From Alphaproteobacteria bacterium (lineage in GTDB: Bacteria > Pseudomonadota > Alphaproteobacteria > UBA6615): a DNA stretch of 64,000 nucleotides. How positions within the stretch are numbered: the stretch's first letter is position 1; each line of letters begins with the position of its first letter. The position numbers and the translations under genes are program-made. This document shows positions 40,072-49,259 of this stretch, piece by piece. Location: the NCBI GenBank assembly GCA_011087645.1, contig JAALLF010000005.1, positions 62,001-126,000 of the forward strand. The letters are read 5' to 3'. Below the pieces are notes generated by a model, which saw only the letters and a program-made list of their open reading frames with translations, did no database searches and was not told the DNA's origin.

Positions 40072-41409
40072 TCAATTTGCCTGATCGATTAGATGTATGA
40101 ACGAGCCGGATACCGTGCCATCGACGCGCCCGCAAGGGCCAAGGGCCGCGCCGGCGGCGTTTTCACCCTCGAACAGCGGGGTTCCGGCCCCTTCGCGCAC
40201 GAGTGTCGCGTAGTGGAATTCGTGGCCTCTGAGAGCGCATCCGGCTACACCGAGAGGTCCATCGCTGGCCAACGTCGCCACCCGGTAGCCGAGATGCAAG
40301 CGCCGCTCGGCAAAGCTGGTTTCGACCGGCAGCAAGCCGGCCATGGTGTGGCTTACCCCGCCGGCGTCGGTCAGGCTGCCGCCCAAGACCATATAGCCGC
40401 CGCATTCACCAAAGACGGCCGCACCCCGCGCCGCGGCGTCGCGCAGACCCTCGAGGAACGTTGTCGCGGCAGCCAGCTCACCGGCATGGAGCTCGGGGTA
40501 GCCGCCGGGCAGGTAGACAGCATCCGCGTCGCCGGGCGGCGCCTGATCGGCAAGCGGCGAGAAGGGCGCGATTTCGGCACCCGCCTGGCGCCACCCTTCC
40601 ATAACGGACGCATAGGCGAAGCCGAATGCTTCGTCCTGGGCGACGGCAATGCGCTGGCCTAAAGGGGGGATTTGAGGTGAAGCATCGTTGATCGTGTCAA
40701 CGAGTCGGGCGGAGCGAGCGAGCCGTTGCAGGATGGCGAGATCGATGTTTTCGGCGACGATGCATGCCGCGTTCTCCAAGAAGGGTTCGAGCGCTTCATG
40801 CTCGCCCGCCGGCACCAGCCCCAAATGGCGCTCAGGCAAAGCAAGTGCGGGGTCGCGCGGCACGGAGCCTAAAATGGCGATATCCGGTGTTGCACGCGCT
40901 ACGGCAGCCTTCAGAACTGCCGCGTGTGCGTCACTCGCCACTCGGTTAAAAATCACCCCGGCGACCGCCACGTCATCGCGATGGTGAGCGAACCCCGCGA
41001 CCAGGGCGCCGACGCTAGCGGCTTGGCGGCCGGCATCGACCACCAGGATCACCGGCCATCCGGTCAACGCGGCCAGGTCTGCCGTTGAGCCGGCGTCGGG
41101 CTGGTCGGGCAGATTGATGCCGTCGAACAGGCCCATCACCCCTTCGGTCAGGATCAAATCGGCACTGTTCGACTGGGTTTGAACCAAGCGGGCCAGAGTG
41201 GCGGGACGCATCGCCCAGGGATCGAGATTGACGCAGGCGCGGCCGGTTGCGGCGCGATGAAATGCCGGGTCGATGTAATCGGGCCCGGCCTTGGCCGACG
41301 CCACATTGATCCCAGCGTTACCCAAGGCCCGCAGCAGGGCCAGGGTCACCACGGTTTTGCCGCTGCCCGACGCCGGGGCGGCGATAATTAGGCCGGGGCT
41401 AGCCGGCAT
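40072..41409 (-). CDS. cobB: Cobyrinate a,c-diamide synthase
   Basis: A 445-residue ATP-dependent amidase that amidates the a and c side chains of (hydrogeno)cobyrinate. The P-loop is IIAAPASGSGKTVVTLALL near residue 10, and the glutaminase Cys is in FGECGGYMVLGGSL near residue 335, followed by HEFHYA. The gene overlaps cobA by 11 bp, and ycgN follows 9 bp later. Confidence 0.95.
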   Translation of the reverse strand: MPASPGLIIAAPASGSGKTVVTLALLRALGNAGINVASAKAGPDYIDPAFHRAATGRACVNLDPWAMRPATLARLVQTQSNSADLILTEGVMGLFDGINLPDQPDAGSTADLAALTGWPVILVVDAGRQAASVGALVAGFAHHRDDVAVAGVIFNRVASDAHAAVLKAAVARATPDIAILGSVPRDPALALPERHLGLVPAGEHEALEPFLENAACIVAENIDLAILQRLARSARLVDTINDASPQIPPLGQRIAVAQDEAFGFAYASVMEGWRQAGAEIAPFSPLADQAPPGDADAVYLPGGYPELHAGELAAATTFLEGLRDAAARGAAVFGECGGYMVLGGSLTDAGGVSHTMAGLLPVETSFAERRLHLGYRVATLASDGPLGVAGCALRGHEFHYATLVREGAGTPLFEGENAAGAALGPCGRVDGTVSGSFIHLIDQAN

Positions 41410-42232
41410 CGCGGTCGGTGTGCAGGTCGAGTGGGTCGGCGTCGAGGACCCGGCCCGACAGGGCGCCGAACCAATCGAGGCCTGCGCGCAGACGCACCAC
41501 CTCGCCGACCACGAACAGCGCCGGCGGCGTGACTTCGTGGGCGCGGCTGGGTGCGGCGCCGAGGGTGGTTTCGATCACTTGCTGTTCGCCGGTGGTCGCT
41601 GAAGTGACGATCGCTGCCGGTTCGTTGGCGTCGCGGCCGCCGCCAATTAACCGTGCGGCAATCTCGTCGAGATGTTTCAGCGCCATATAGAACACTAAAA
41701 CCGGCGCGCCACGGGCCAGGGCCGTCCAGTCCAAATCATCGGGCACGTCACCTTTGACATTATGGCCGGTGACGAAGGTGACGGCGGTGTTGACGTCGCG
41801 GTGAGTGACCGGAATGCCGGCATAGGCCAAGCCGCCGGTCGCCGCCGTGATGCCGGGGACCACGCGAAAGGGAATGCCGGCGGCGACTAGGGCCAGCGCT
41901 TCTTCGCCGCCGCGCCCGAAGACGAAGGGATCGCCGCCCTTAAGCCGTAGGACCCGGTGGCCGGCGCGGGCCAATTGCACCAGCCGGGCCGAGATATCAG
42001 GCTGCTTGGGCGATGGCCGCCCGCCGCGCTTACCGGCGTAAATCTGCTCCGCGTCCGGGTTCGCCAGGGCGAGAATGCGCGGATCGACCAGCGCGTCGTA
42101 GACCACCACATCGGCGGCCCGCAGCGCGTGCATTGCGGCCAGAGTCAGCAGCGCCGGGTCGCCGGGGCCGGCGCCGACCAGCCACACCCAACCGGGGACG
42201 AATTCGGGCAAGGAGATCGCGGGGAGTTCCAT
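41399..42232 (-). CDS. cobA: Uroporphyrinogen-III C-methyltransferase
   Basis: A 277-residue SAM-dependent methyltransferase making precorrin-2, the entry to siroheme and cobalamin. The signatures are VWLVGAGPGDPALLTLAAMH, VVYDALVDPRIL, GDPFVFGRGGEE and GIPVTHRDVNTAVTFVTGH. There is no fused siroheme dehydrogenase/ferrochelatase domain. It heads the unit cobA-cobB-ycgN-dapA-like, divergent from cbiD across 61 bp. Confidence 0.95.
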   Translation of the reverse strand: MELPAISLPEFVPGWVWLVGAGPGDPALLTLAAMHALRAADVVVYDALVDPRILALANPDAEQIYAGKRGGRPSPKQPDISARLVQLARAGHRVLRLKGGDPFVFGRGGEEALALVAAGIPFRVVPGITAATGGLAYAGIPVTHRDVNTAVTFVTGHNVKGDVPDDLDWTALARGAPVLVFYMALKHLDEIAARLIGGGRDANEPAAIVTSATTGEQQVIETTLGAAPSRAHEVTPPALFVVGEVVRLRAGLDWFGALSGRVLDADPLDLHTDRDAG

Positions 42233-42293
42233 GGTCAGAAGCTAGCGCCCTGCTGCTGGCCGGACAACCGGCGCGCGCGCTAAACTATCCACC

Positions 42294-43418
42294 ATGGCCG
42301 ATTTACCCGACATAGCGCCGGAAGCTCCCGAACGTAAACCGAGCGGTGACCTGCGCCGAGGCTGGACTACCGGCGCTTGTGCTACGGCGGCGGCGCGTGC
42401 GGCTTATGAAGCGCTATTGACCGGCGAGTTCCCTGACCCGGTAGTAATCCGCCTGCCCCGCGGTCAACGCGCTGCGTTTGTGCTCGCCGAAAAATCCCTC
42501 GATGACGCAGCGGCGATGGCAGGGGTGATCAAGGATGCCGGCGACGATCCCGATGTGACACACGGCGCGTTGATTAAGGCGACGGTGACCCCTGCCCCCA
42601 CGGGTGCCGGGGTGTTGTTTGCCGCCGGTGACGGTGTCGGCACGGTTACCTTGCCGGGATTGCCGGTGCCGGTTGGCGAGCCGGCGATCAATCCCAAACC
42701 GCGCGAGATGATGGCGGCCGCGGTTGGCGACGTCGCGGCGGAATATGGCGCCGTTCCCGACATCACTATCACTGTGTCGATCCCCGACGGGGTCGAGCTG
42801 GCGGCGCGCACCAGCAATGCGCGGTTGGGCATCGTCGGCGGATTGAGCGTTTTGGGCACCACCGGCGTGGTGATCCCCTATTCCTGCGCGTCATGGATCC
42901 ATTCGATCCATCGTGGGGTGGATGTCGCCCGGGCGACGGGGCTGGGCCACATCGCGGCGGCGACGGGGCGCACTTCGGAGCGCGCGGTCCGCGACCTCTG
43001 CGGACTTTCCGAACAAGCGCTGATCGATATGGGCGATTTCGCCGGCGGCTTGCTGAAATATTTGCGCGACCATCCCGTTGCGCGCCTGACCCTGGCGGGT
43101 GGGTTCGGCAAACTGTCGAAACTCGCCGAGGGTCATCTCGATTTGCATTCAGACCAATCGACGATTGATGTTGGACGCCTTGCCGACCGGCTGTCGGCGC
43201 TGGGGGCCGATACGAAGACCATTATCGCTGCTCGTGCGGCCTCGAGCGCTGGAGCGGTGCTGGCGTTGGCCCGCGAAAATGGAATCGCGGAACCTCTGGC
43301 CGATGCGGTGGCGGCGGGGGCACGCGAAACCGCGCGGGCCACATTGGCTGGCGCGACCGATGTCGAGGTGGTGGTGGTCGAACGCGATGGAACGATCCTC
43401 GGCCGTGCCGGATTTTAG
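42294..43418 (+). CDS. cbiD: Cobalt-precorrin-5B C1-methyltransferase
   Basis: A 374-residue methyltransferase of corrin ring synthesis. The N-terminal RRGWTTGACATAAARAAYEA is typical, and GTTGVVIPYSCASWIHSIHR and LAGGFGKLSKLAEGHLDLHS match the family. CbiD belongs to the early-cobalt (anaerobic-style) route and replaces CobF. It overlaps cobK downstream. Confidence 0.94.
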   Translation: MADLPDIAPEAPERKPSGDLRRGWTTGACATAAARAAYEALLTGEFPDPVVIRLPRGQRAAFVLAEKSLDDAAAMAGVIKDAGDDPDVTHGALIKATVTPAPTGAGVLFAAGDGVGTVTLPGLPVPVGEPAINPKPREMMAAAVGDVAAEYGAVPDITITVSIPDGVELAARTSNARLGIVGGLSVLGTTGVVIPYSCASWIHSIHRGVDVARATGLGHIAAATGRTSERAVRDLCGLSEQALIDMGDFAGGLLKYLRDHPVARLTLAGGFGKLSKLAEGHLDLHSDQSTIDVGRLADRLSALGADTKTIIAARAASSAGAVLALARENGIAEPLADAVAAGARETARATLAGATDVEVVVVERDGTILGRAGF

Positions 43419-44172
43419 TAAACCCCATATTCTGATCCTGGGCGGAACCACGGAGGCGGCCACTTTGGCGCGCTCCCTGGCGGATGGCTTTTCCGACCGG
43501 TTGGCGCTGACGACTTCATTGGCGGGGCGAACGCGCGCGCCGGGCGCGCTACCTGGGCAAGTGCGCAGCGGCGGCTTTGGCGGCGCGGAGGCTCTAGCGG
43601 ATTATCTAAAGGATCAGCGGGTCGCCATTGTGATCGATGCCACCCACCCGTTCGCGACCCAGATTTCGGCGAATGCGGTGACTGCCTGTGAGACCGCTAG
43701 CGTACCGCGCCTGGCATTGTCGCGCGCGCCCTGGAAGGTCACACCCGGCGACAATTGGACCTACTTCGATAGCGTCGAAGCGGCGGCGGAGAATTTAACG
43801 CAGTTCGGCCGGCGCGCGTTTCTGACCGTGGGCATACAGGAATTGGCCCCGTTCGCGTCTCTGGCGGATATTTGGTTTTTGGTTCGGCTGATCGATCGGC
43901 CCGCTGATCTTGCGCCGTTTTCCGATTTTCAGGCCATCACCGGCCGCGGTCCGTTTTCGGTGGAGGGGGAGCGGGAATTGATGGAATCCCACAAAATTGA
44001 TGTGTTGGTGAGCAAGGCGTCAGGTGGCACGGCAACGGCAGCCAAGCTCGAAGCGGCGCGGCTATTGGGGCTGCCCGTGGTTATGGTGCGCCGTCCACCG
44101 CCGCCGGTGGGCCCAGTGGTGCATGACGTGCCGGCGGCAATCGACTGGATTATCGTCCGTTTGGGGTCTTGA
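43405..44172 (+). CDS. cobK: Precorrin-6A/cobalt-precorrin-6A reductase
   Basis: A 255-residue NADPH-dependent reductase. Family motifs are ILILGGTTEAATLARSL near the start, VIDATHPFATQISANAV near residue 75 and SKASGGTATAAKLEAARLLG near the end. I choose GTG at 43405 (MPDFSKPHILILGG), which overlaps cbiD by 14 bp; an in-frame ATG at 43387 would add six residues. The exported ankyrin gene follows 31 bp later. Confidence 0.92.
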   Translation: MPDFSKPHILILGGTTEAATLARSLADGFSDRLALTTSLAGRTRAPGALPGQVRSGGFGGAEALADYLKDQRVAIVIDATHPFATQISANAVTACETASVPRLALSRAPWKVTPGDNWTYFDSVEAAAENLTQFGRRAFLTVGIQELAPFASLADIWFLVRLIDRPADLAPFSDFQAITGRGPFSVEGERELMESHKIDVLVSKASGGTATAAKLEAARLLGLPVVMVRRPPPPVGPVVHDVPAAIDWIIVRLGS

Positions 44173-44203
44173 CCCGCTGGCTTCGGGCGGGAACACTTGG
44201 GCT

Positions 44204-44758
44204 ATGTGGTTACGATTATTAACAATTGCGGCATTAGCCCTGGGTTTTGCGAGCCCGGTGGCGGCGCAGATAGAACTGTTCCGCGATGACCCGGTCATCG
44301 TCGCGGCCTATGAAAACCGGCCCGACGATGTGCGCGAGTTGATGGTCCGCCGCTCATCGACCACGCGGACTGACAGCGACGGCAAGACGGCCCTGATCTG
44401 GGGCGCGATCCAAGGCTCCTACGATGCGATCGAGGTGCTGCTGGAGTTTCAGACCCGGACCGATGTCGTCGATGAGCTGGGCAATGGCGCCTTGTACTAC
44501 GCGGCAGGTAACGGCCATTACGAGGTCGTCGAATTGCTGCTTGAGGCCGATAAGGTCATTGACCGGGAAAATCTCGACGGCCGCACGCCGCTTATGCACG
44601 CGGCCGAGAAAAGCCAAGCGGACATTGCGAGTTTGCTTATCGAACGGGGTGCCGATTTCAACCACACCGATTTTACCGGCCGTTCGGTGCTCGATGTGGC
44701 GCGTAACGGGCGGTCGCGCGCCCTGATAAAAACCCTTGAGGCGGCAGGCGCGCGCTAG
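44204..44758 (+). CDS. Exported ankyrin-repeat protein
   Basis: A 184-residue protein with a signal peptide (MWLRLLTIAALALGFASPVA, cleavage about residue 21 at VAAQ) and four to five ankyrin-type units from ~30 to 184. Clear repeats are GKTALIWGAIQGSYDAIEVL, GNGALYYAAGNGHYEVVELL and DGRTPLMHAAEKSQADIASL. Ankyrin repeats mediate protein contacts; no enzyme motif is seen. It is the third gene after cbiD-cobK, and the hairpin at 44790 follows. Confidence 0.85.
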   Translation: MWLRLLTIAALALGFASPVAAQIELFRDDPVIVAAYENRPDDVRELMVRRSSTTRTDSDGKTALIWGAIQGSYDAIEVLLEFQTRTDVVDELGNGALYYAAGNGHYEVVELLLEADKVIDRENLDGRTPLMHAAEKSQADIASLLIERGADFNHTDFTGRSVLDVARNGRSRALIKTLEAAGAR

Positions 44759-44789
44759 CCGAAAAAAATTTAAACGCGTTCGAACCAGC

Positions 44790-44820
44790 GCCTCATGCTT
44801 CGACAAGCTCAGCATGAGGC
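44790..44820. repeat. REP-like palindrome 1, also a likely bidirectional terminator
   Basis: GCCTCATGCT at 44790-44799 and AGCATGAGGC at 44811-44820 form a perfect 10-bp stem around the loop TCGACAAGCTC. A-rich bases lie upstream (44762-44768) and T-rich bases after (44821-44828), so both convergent transcripts (ankyrin gene and cobM) can terminate here. The loop is shared with four other copies in this window. Confidence 0.85.
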
Positions 44821-44825
44821 TATTT

Positions 44826-45605
44826 TTATTTCGGCTGTCGGGGTCGCAGCACATGGTGGTGGCCGGGGCTATAGAGCTGGCTGTTGGCGAACGCGTCAGC
44901 GGTGTCTAGATCGGCAGCGAGCGCCCGGCCGACCAAAATCAGCGCGGTCCGCGTAATACCCAAAGGTTTCACCTTGTCGCGAATAGTCGCCAGAGTGCCT
45001 TGCACGATTTGCTGGTCGGGCCAGCTCACTCGGTAGGCGATGACAGTGGGACAGTCGGGCCCATAATAGGGTGTCAGCTCGCGCAACACCGGGACAAGAT
45101 TGTTGATCGAGAGGTGGATCGCCAGGGTGGCATGGCTTTGTGCCAGGATGGCCAGTTCTTCGCCCGGCGGCATGTCGGATGCGCGCACCGCGGTGCGGGT
45201 GAGGATTACGGTTTGGCTGACATCGGGCAGGGTCAGTTCGCGGCCAAGCGCGGCGGCGGCGGCGGCGAAGGCCGGCACGCCGGGCACCACCTCATATGCG
45301 ATGTCGTGCGCCACCAATTGGCGCATCTGTTCGCCAATTGCGCCATAGATCGAAGGGTCGCCGGAATGCACCCGCGCCACGTCTTCCTTGTTTGCATCGG
45401 CGTCGACCATATGGGCGATGATCTGATCCAGGGTCATTGGCGCGGTATCGAGAACCGTGGCGTCCGATGGCGCGGCCGCGACGATTTCCGCCGGCACCAA
45501 CGAGCCGGCATAGAGGCACATCGGGCAGCGCTCGATCAGCCGCTGGCCGCGTACGGTAATCAGGTCGGCGGCTCCCGGTCCGGCGCCAATGAAATAGACC
45601 GTCAT
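44826..45605 (-). CDS. cobM: Precorrin-4 C11-methyltransferase
   Basis: A 259-residue SAM-dependent methyltransferase with signatures VYFIGAGPGAADLITVRGQR, CPMCLYAGSLVP and VHSGDPSIYGAIGEQM. It is the last gene of the cbiX operon. The true start is ATG at 45605, overlapping the acyltransferase stop by 4 bp (ATGA). The frame stays open far upstream only because it lies over the acyltransferase gene. Confidence 0.95.
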   Translation of the reverse strand: MTVYFIGAGPGAADLITVRGQRLIERCPMCLYAGSLVPAEIVAAAPSDATVLDTAPMTLDQIIAHMVDADANKEDVARVHSGDPSIYGAIGEQMRQLVAHDIAYEVVPGVPAFAAAAAALGRELTLPDVSQTVILTRTAVRASDMPPGEELAILAQSHATLAIHLSINNLVPVLRELTPYYGPDCPTVIAYRVSWPDQQIVQGTLATIRDKVKPLGITRTALILVGRALAADLDTADAFANSQLYSPGHHHVLRPRQPK

Positions 45606-46723
45606 CCGCGATACCTCATTAACGCACTTGCCGCGTAGCCTTTCTTGGTCAGCGCCCGTTTTTCGACCAGGAACCAGGACAGAGCGGCGAGGAACACCGT
45701 AACGAGGCTCGCCCAAACCGCCAACCACCAACCGTTGAGGGTCGACGGTAGCAGCTGGATGAGCGCCTGTTGAACCGGGAACGCGTAGAGATAAACGCCG
45801 TAGGAAACATCGCCCATCTTGCCTGGATCGATGCTGGGGAAATAACGCGCGAGCGCCAGGGCCAAGGTTATGTAGCTGACCAGAAGAACGAAGATTAGCG
45901 CGTGCAGCTTGGGAAACGCGCTGGTCCCCGTATAGAGTGCGAGCAGGACCACCGGCGGCAGGATGCCGAGGGGGATGTATTTCCGGTTGATGTAGAACCC
46001 CGCACCGGTGAAGAAAAACAGAAACAGTCGCCATTTGTCCTCGTTGCGGGTGACGATGGACGACCATTCGGGCACCAGGAATAGAACGACCAGGACGGCC
46101 AGTACCAAATTGGCGGCGTGACGGAACCGCAGCAGCCGCAAGACGCCGAGCACCGTCAGGAAAACATAGGCCCGCAGCTCGATGGGTAAGGTCCACAGCG
46201 AGCCGTTCACTGCGCCGGCATGGGCGTTGGTGGCAAACACGCCGGGCAAATCGTACTCGACCCGCCACAAAGTGGAATTGTTGATTAGAAACTGCCAGGT
46301 CTCGGCGTTGGTGAAATAGCTGGCGGCGGGGACCGTACTCAACGCGAACAGCGCGACGACGGTGAGCACGGCGCATAAAATCGCGGCCGGAAAAACCCGC
46401 AACACCCTAGCTTCGACGAACCCGATGAGGGTCTTTTGGGTGAGGAACGAGCGCGCCACCAGAAAACCGCTAATGACGAAGAAAATGTCCACCGCGAGAT
46501 CGTGGATGGCTTCGTTGAAGCCGGCATTGGGGATCAGGAAACGACTGATGGGATCGACTGTTTCCAGGCTGGTTTGCCCGGCGGTCAGAACGAAACTATG
46601 GCCGAACAAAACCGACAGGGCCGCCGTGAGCCGCAGCAGGTCGAAGTTATTGTCCCGGCCGCGCTCAATGGCGCCGCCGAGGGGACGATCCAGGCCGATC
46701 AGGTTTGACAGCGTTGGGCTCAT
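45602..46723 (-). CDS. Acyltransferase-3 family membrane protein inside the cobalamin operon
   Basis: A 373-residue integral membrane protein with about ten hydrophobic segments, resembling OatA/OafA-type O-acyltransferases. The N-terminal FDLLRLTAALSVLFGHSFVL, the IFFVISGFLVARSFL segment and the RxxR motif in VEARVLRVFPA are typical. The family transfers acyl groups from CoA to sugars, lipids or antibiotics. Both junctions are 4-bp ATGA overlaps, with cbiG/cobJ before and cobM after, so it is translated with corrin enzymes. I choose ATG at 46723. A role in corrinoid metabolism is not known. Confidence 0.9.
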   Translation of the reverse strand: MSPTLSNLIGLDRPLGGAIERGRDNNFDLLRLTAALSVLFGHSFVLTAGQTSLETVDPISRFLIPNAGFNEAIHDLAVDIFFVISGFLVARSFLTQKTLIGFVEARVLRVFPAAILCAVLTVVALFALSTVPAASYFTNAETWQFLINNSTLWRVEYDLPGVFATNAHAGAVNGSLWTLPIELRAYVFLTVLGVLRLLRFRHAANLVLAVLVVLFLVPEWSSIVTRNEDKWRLFLFFFTGAGFYINRKYIPLGILPPVVLLALYTGTSAFPKLHALIFVLLVSYITLALALARYFPSIDPGKMGDVSYGVYLYAFPVQQALIQLLPSTLNGWWLAVWASLVTVFLAALSWFLVEKRALTKKGYAASALMRYRG

Positions 46724-48558
46724 CGCGATCCCATCGCGGTTTCTTTTTCGGTAGCGGCGGCATAACCCCGCGGCGTGTAGGCCCAATCGCGACCGCCTCG
46801 GTGCACCGCCCGGCTGGCGGTGTTGCCGACGATCACCACGCTCAACATGTCGATCTCGTCGACCGCCAGCTCGGCCAACGGCAGAACCCGCACGCTCTCG
46901 CCGTCGCGCGCCAGATTGCGGGCGATAATCACCGGCGTATCGGCCGGCCGGTGGGCGCGCAGAATATCGCGGGCGGTTGCCATTTGATGGCGGCGCTTCC
47001 GGCTGACCGGATTATAGAGGGCGACGACGAAATCAGCGGCGGCGGCGGCCCGCAGCCGATTTTCGATGGTCGCCCAGGGGGTCAGCAGGTCGGACAGGGA
47101 TATGGCGCAGAAGTCGTGGCCCAACGGTGCGCCGGCTCGCGCCGCGGCCAGTTGCATCGCCGAGACGCCGGGCACCACATCTAGCGCCACTCGGTTCCAG
47201 GCGCTGTTATCTGCCTGGTCCAGGAGCTCGAAAACCAGCGTCGCCATGGCGTAGATGCCCGGATCGCCGCTTGATACCAACACCACCTGTCCGCCGGCTG
47301 CCGCGAGATCGAGGGCGGTGCGGCACCGCACCTCTTCTTCGCCCAGCGCGAATTCGTGGCGCTGTTTGCCGACCGCCGCGTCGCCGAGCAGGTCGATATA
47401 GGGCCCATAACCGACGATGTGATCGGCGGCGGCAATGGCATGATCAGCGGCCGGCAACCGGTAGTTTGCCGCGCCGGGGCCGGTGCCGACGATCGACAGG
47501 CGGCCGCGCGGTGTACCGACGGTCAGGAGATCGATTGATGGCGCTCGCGCGATAGCGCAGGTGGCCTGTTTTCCCCGGACCTTGGGGACCACCAAGATCC
47601 CGTCGGTCCCGGTCGCGGCGAGCGCCGCGCCTTCCGCGACCCCATGGCAGCCGACGGCGCGAAACACTAGATCTGACGGGGTTGCCAAACGCGGCGTTTC
47701 AGCCTCCAGGATGGCGGCGTCGAAAAACCGTAATGGTGCCCCCAAATGCGCCGCGACCGCGTGGACTGCCGGTTCGTCCATCTTCACATCGAGCGAGACC
47801 ACCACCGCGACCGATTCCCGCGCCAACCCCGCGTCCGCTAAAGTTTGATCGACAAGGTTGATCAGCGCCTCAGGTTCGGTATCGCGCTCGCAACCCACGC
47901 CGAGTGCCAGGCTCGGCGGGTTCAATATTAACTCGTCGCCTTGGGGTGGCGTCGTCCGGTCGGAGATGCGCACGGCGAGCGCGCCGGTGTCGGCAAAGAC
48001 CAGGCCGCCGTCGATTAGCCATGACGGGTCGCCGGCGTCGCGATGGAGGATGATCGGATCGCCGGCCAGCGACGCCGCGGCGACCCGTTTCACCATTTCT
48101 GGGTTCACCACCGTCCAGCCGGCGGGCGGATCGTCCACCGCGTGGCCTCCGGTGAGGTCGCTAGCGGTGGTGATCGCCGCCGCGCCGCCGAGCGTGGCGG
48201 CGAGATGGCGGGCCAACGCGTTGGCGCCGTTGTGGCCCCCCAACAAAGGCACGGCGACAGAACCATCGGCAGCGAGGGCCACGACCGGCGGCTCGTCGCG
48301 TTTGTCGGACAGATAGGGCGCCAAACTACGGATCAAGATACCGCTGGCGCAGACACCGACAATTGCGGTTCCTGTCGCGAAAAGTCCGGCCAGGTGGCGG
48401 CCGGTGTTGTCGAAAAATATATCCGCTTCAGCGACGCGCCCAACCAAGCTGTGTACCTGCGTCCCCGGTAAGTCGGCCGCCAGACGGCGCGCGAGTATGG
48501 CCCCGTCGGCGGTCAAGGCAACCAGTGCGATGCTTGCCGGCAGAGACGAGGTGCTCAT
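46720..48558 (-). CDS. cobJ: CbiG-CobJ fusion: cobalt-precorrin-5A hydrolase and precorrin-3B C17-methyltransferase
   Basis: A 612-residue fusion. Residues ~8-215 match the CbiG N-terminal and linker regions (GVCASGILIRSLAPYLSDKR; VPLLGGHNGANALARHLA), and ~218-340 match CbiG-C/CobE (LALGVGCERDTEPEAL). CobJ starts near 355 (GRLSIVGTGPGAANY) with VVLVSSGDPGIYAMATL and YNPVSRKRRHQMATARDIL. CobJ methylates C17 and contracts the ring; CbiG opens the lactone and releases acetaldehyde in the cobalt-first route. Starts and ends with 4-bp overlaps with cobI and the acyltransferase. Confidence 0.93.
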   Translation of the reverse strand: MSTSSLPASIALVALTADGAILARRLAADLPGTQVHSLVGRVAEADIFFDNTGRHLAGLFATGTAIVGVCASGILIRSLAPYLSDKRDEPPVVALAADGSVAVPLLGGHNGANALARHLAATLGGAAAITTASDLTGGHAVDDPPAGWTVVNPEMVKRVAAASLAGDPIILHRDAGDPSWLIDGGLVFADTGALAVRISDRTTPPQGDELILNPPSLALGVGCERDTEPEALINLVDQTLADAGLARESVAVVVSLDVKMDEPAVHAVAAHLGAPLRFFDAAILEAETPRLATPSDLVFRAVGCHGVAEGAALAATGTDGILVVPKVRGKQATCAIARAPSIDLLTVGTPRGRLSIVGTGPGAANYRLPAADHAIAAADHIVGYGPYIDLLGDAAVGKQRHEFALGEEEVRCRTALDLAAAGGQVVLVSSGDPGIYAMATLVFELLDQADNSAWNRVALDVVPGVSAMQLAAARAGAPLGHDFCAISLSDLLTPWATIENRLRAAAAADFVVALYNPVSRKRRHQMATARDILRAHRPADTPVIIARNLARDGESVRVLPLAELAVDEIDMLSVVIVGNTASRAVHRGGRDWAYTPRGYAAATEKETAMGSR

Positions 48559-49259
48559 GACCAGGCCGCCCCGCGGGTGTGCACCAAGACCATGGAGAAA
48601 TAGGGCACGCTATCGCTGTCTACTTCGTCCAAGGCGACGACCCGCTGCTCGCTCATAGTTGCGCGCTCAATGTAGCGAGCGGTCTCGGCGAGTCCGAGTT
48701 CGTTCAAAAGAGTTCGCACCCGGCCAAAATGCCGGCCGACCTTGATGATCGCGGCGGCGTCGCAGTCCGCCAACCGATCCGCCAGTATAACGTCGTCCAA
48801 GGGCGCGGGCAGAACGGTCAGCACATCGTTGCGGGCGGCTAGGGGCGCACTCAGGGTCGCCGCGCAGGCCATCAGCGACGATACGCCGGGGACCACATCG
48901 ACCGGCCAGTGTTCGGCCAGGCGCGCGAACAAATACATGAACGAGCCATAAAAAAACGGATCGCCCTCGCACAGCACGGCGACGTCGCGGCCGGCGGCGA
49001 GATGTTCGCCGATCTCCTCGGCGGCCCGGTCATAAACCTCTTCGGCGGGAAACCGGTCGCTCGACATGGGCGTGCGAATGATGATCTCAGTGGCGTCGCC
49101 GGGCATATGCGGCGCGGCGATCCGCCGGGCCAGACTGTCGCCGGTCTCCGGCGCCGGGTAGGCGATGACCGGGCAGGCGCTAAGCAACCGCGCGCCCTTC
49201 AGGGTCATCAGTTCCGGGTCGCCGGGACCCACCCCGATGCCATAGACGGTGCCGCTCAT
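48555..49259 (-). CDS. cobI: Precorrin-2 C20-methyltransferase
   Basis: A 234-residue SAM-dependent methyltransferase, first methylation after precorrin-2. Signatures are VYGIGVGPGDPELMTLKGAR, AVLCEGDPFFYGSFMYLF and VVPGVSSLMACAA. Overlaps cobL at its start and cbiG/cobJ at its end by 4 bp each. Confidence 0.95.
   Translation of the reverse strand: MSGTVYGIGVGPGDPELMTLKGARLLSACPVIAYPAPETGDSLARRIAAPHMPGDATEIIIRTPMSSDRFPAEEVYDRAAEEIGEHLAAGRDVAVLCEGDPFFYGSFMYLFARLAEHWPVDVVPGVSSLMACAATLSAPLAARNDVLTVLPAPLDDVILADRLADCDAAAIIKVGRHFGRVRTLLNELGLAETARYIERATMSEQRVVALDEVDSDSVPYFSMVLVHTRGAAWS

Noticed and set aside
42233..42293. Second cobalamin riboswitch in front of cobA or cbiD
   Set aside because: The gap is only 61 bp and has none of the conserved blocks; the 104-bp cbiX-cobD gap likewise lacks them.
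45606..46376. Apparent 257-codon N-terminal extension of CobM
   Set aside because: Runs through the acyltransferase gene out of frame; CobM homology begins exactly at the ATG at 45605.
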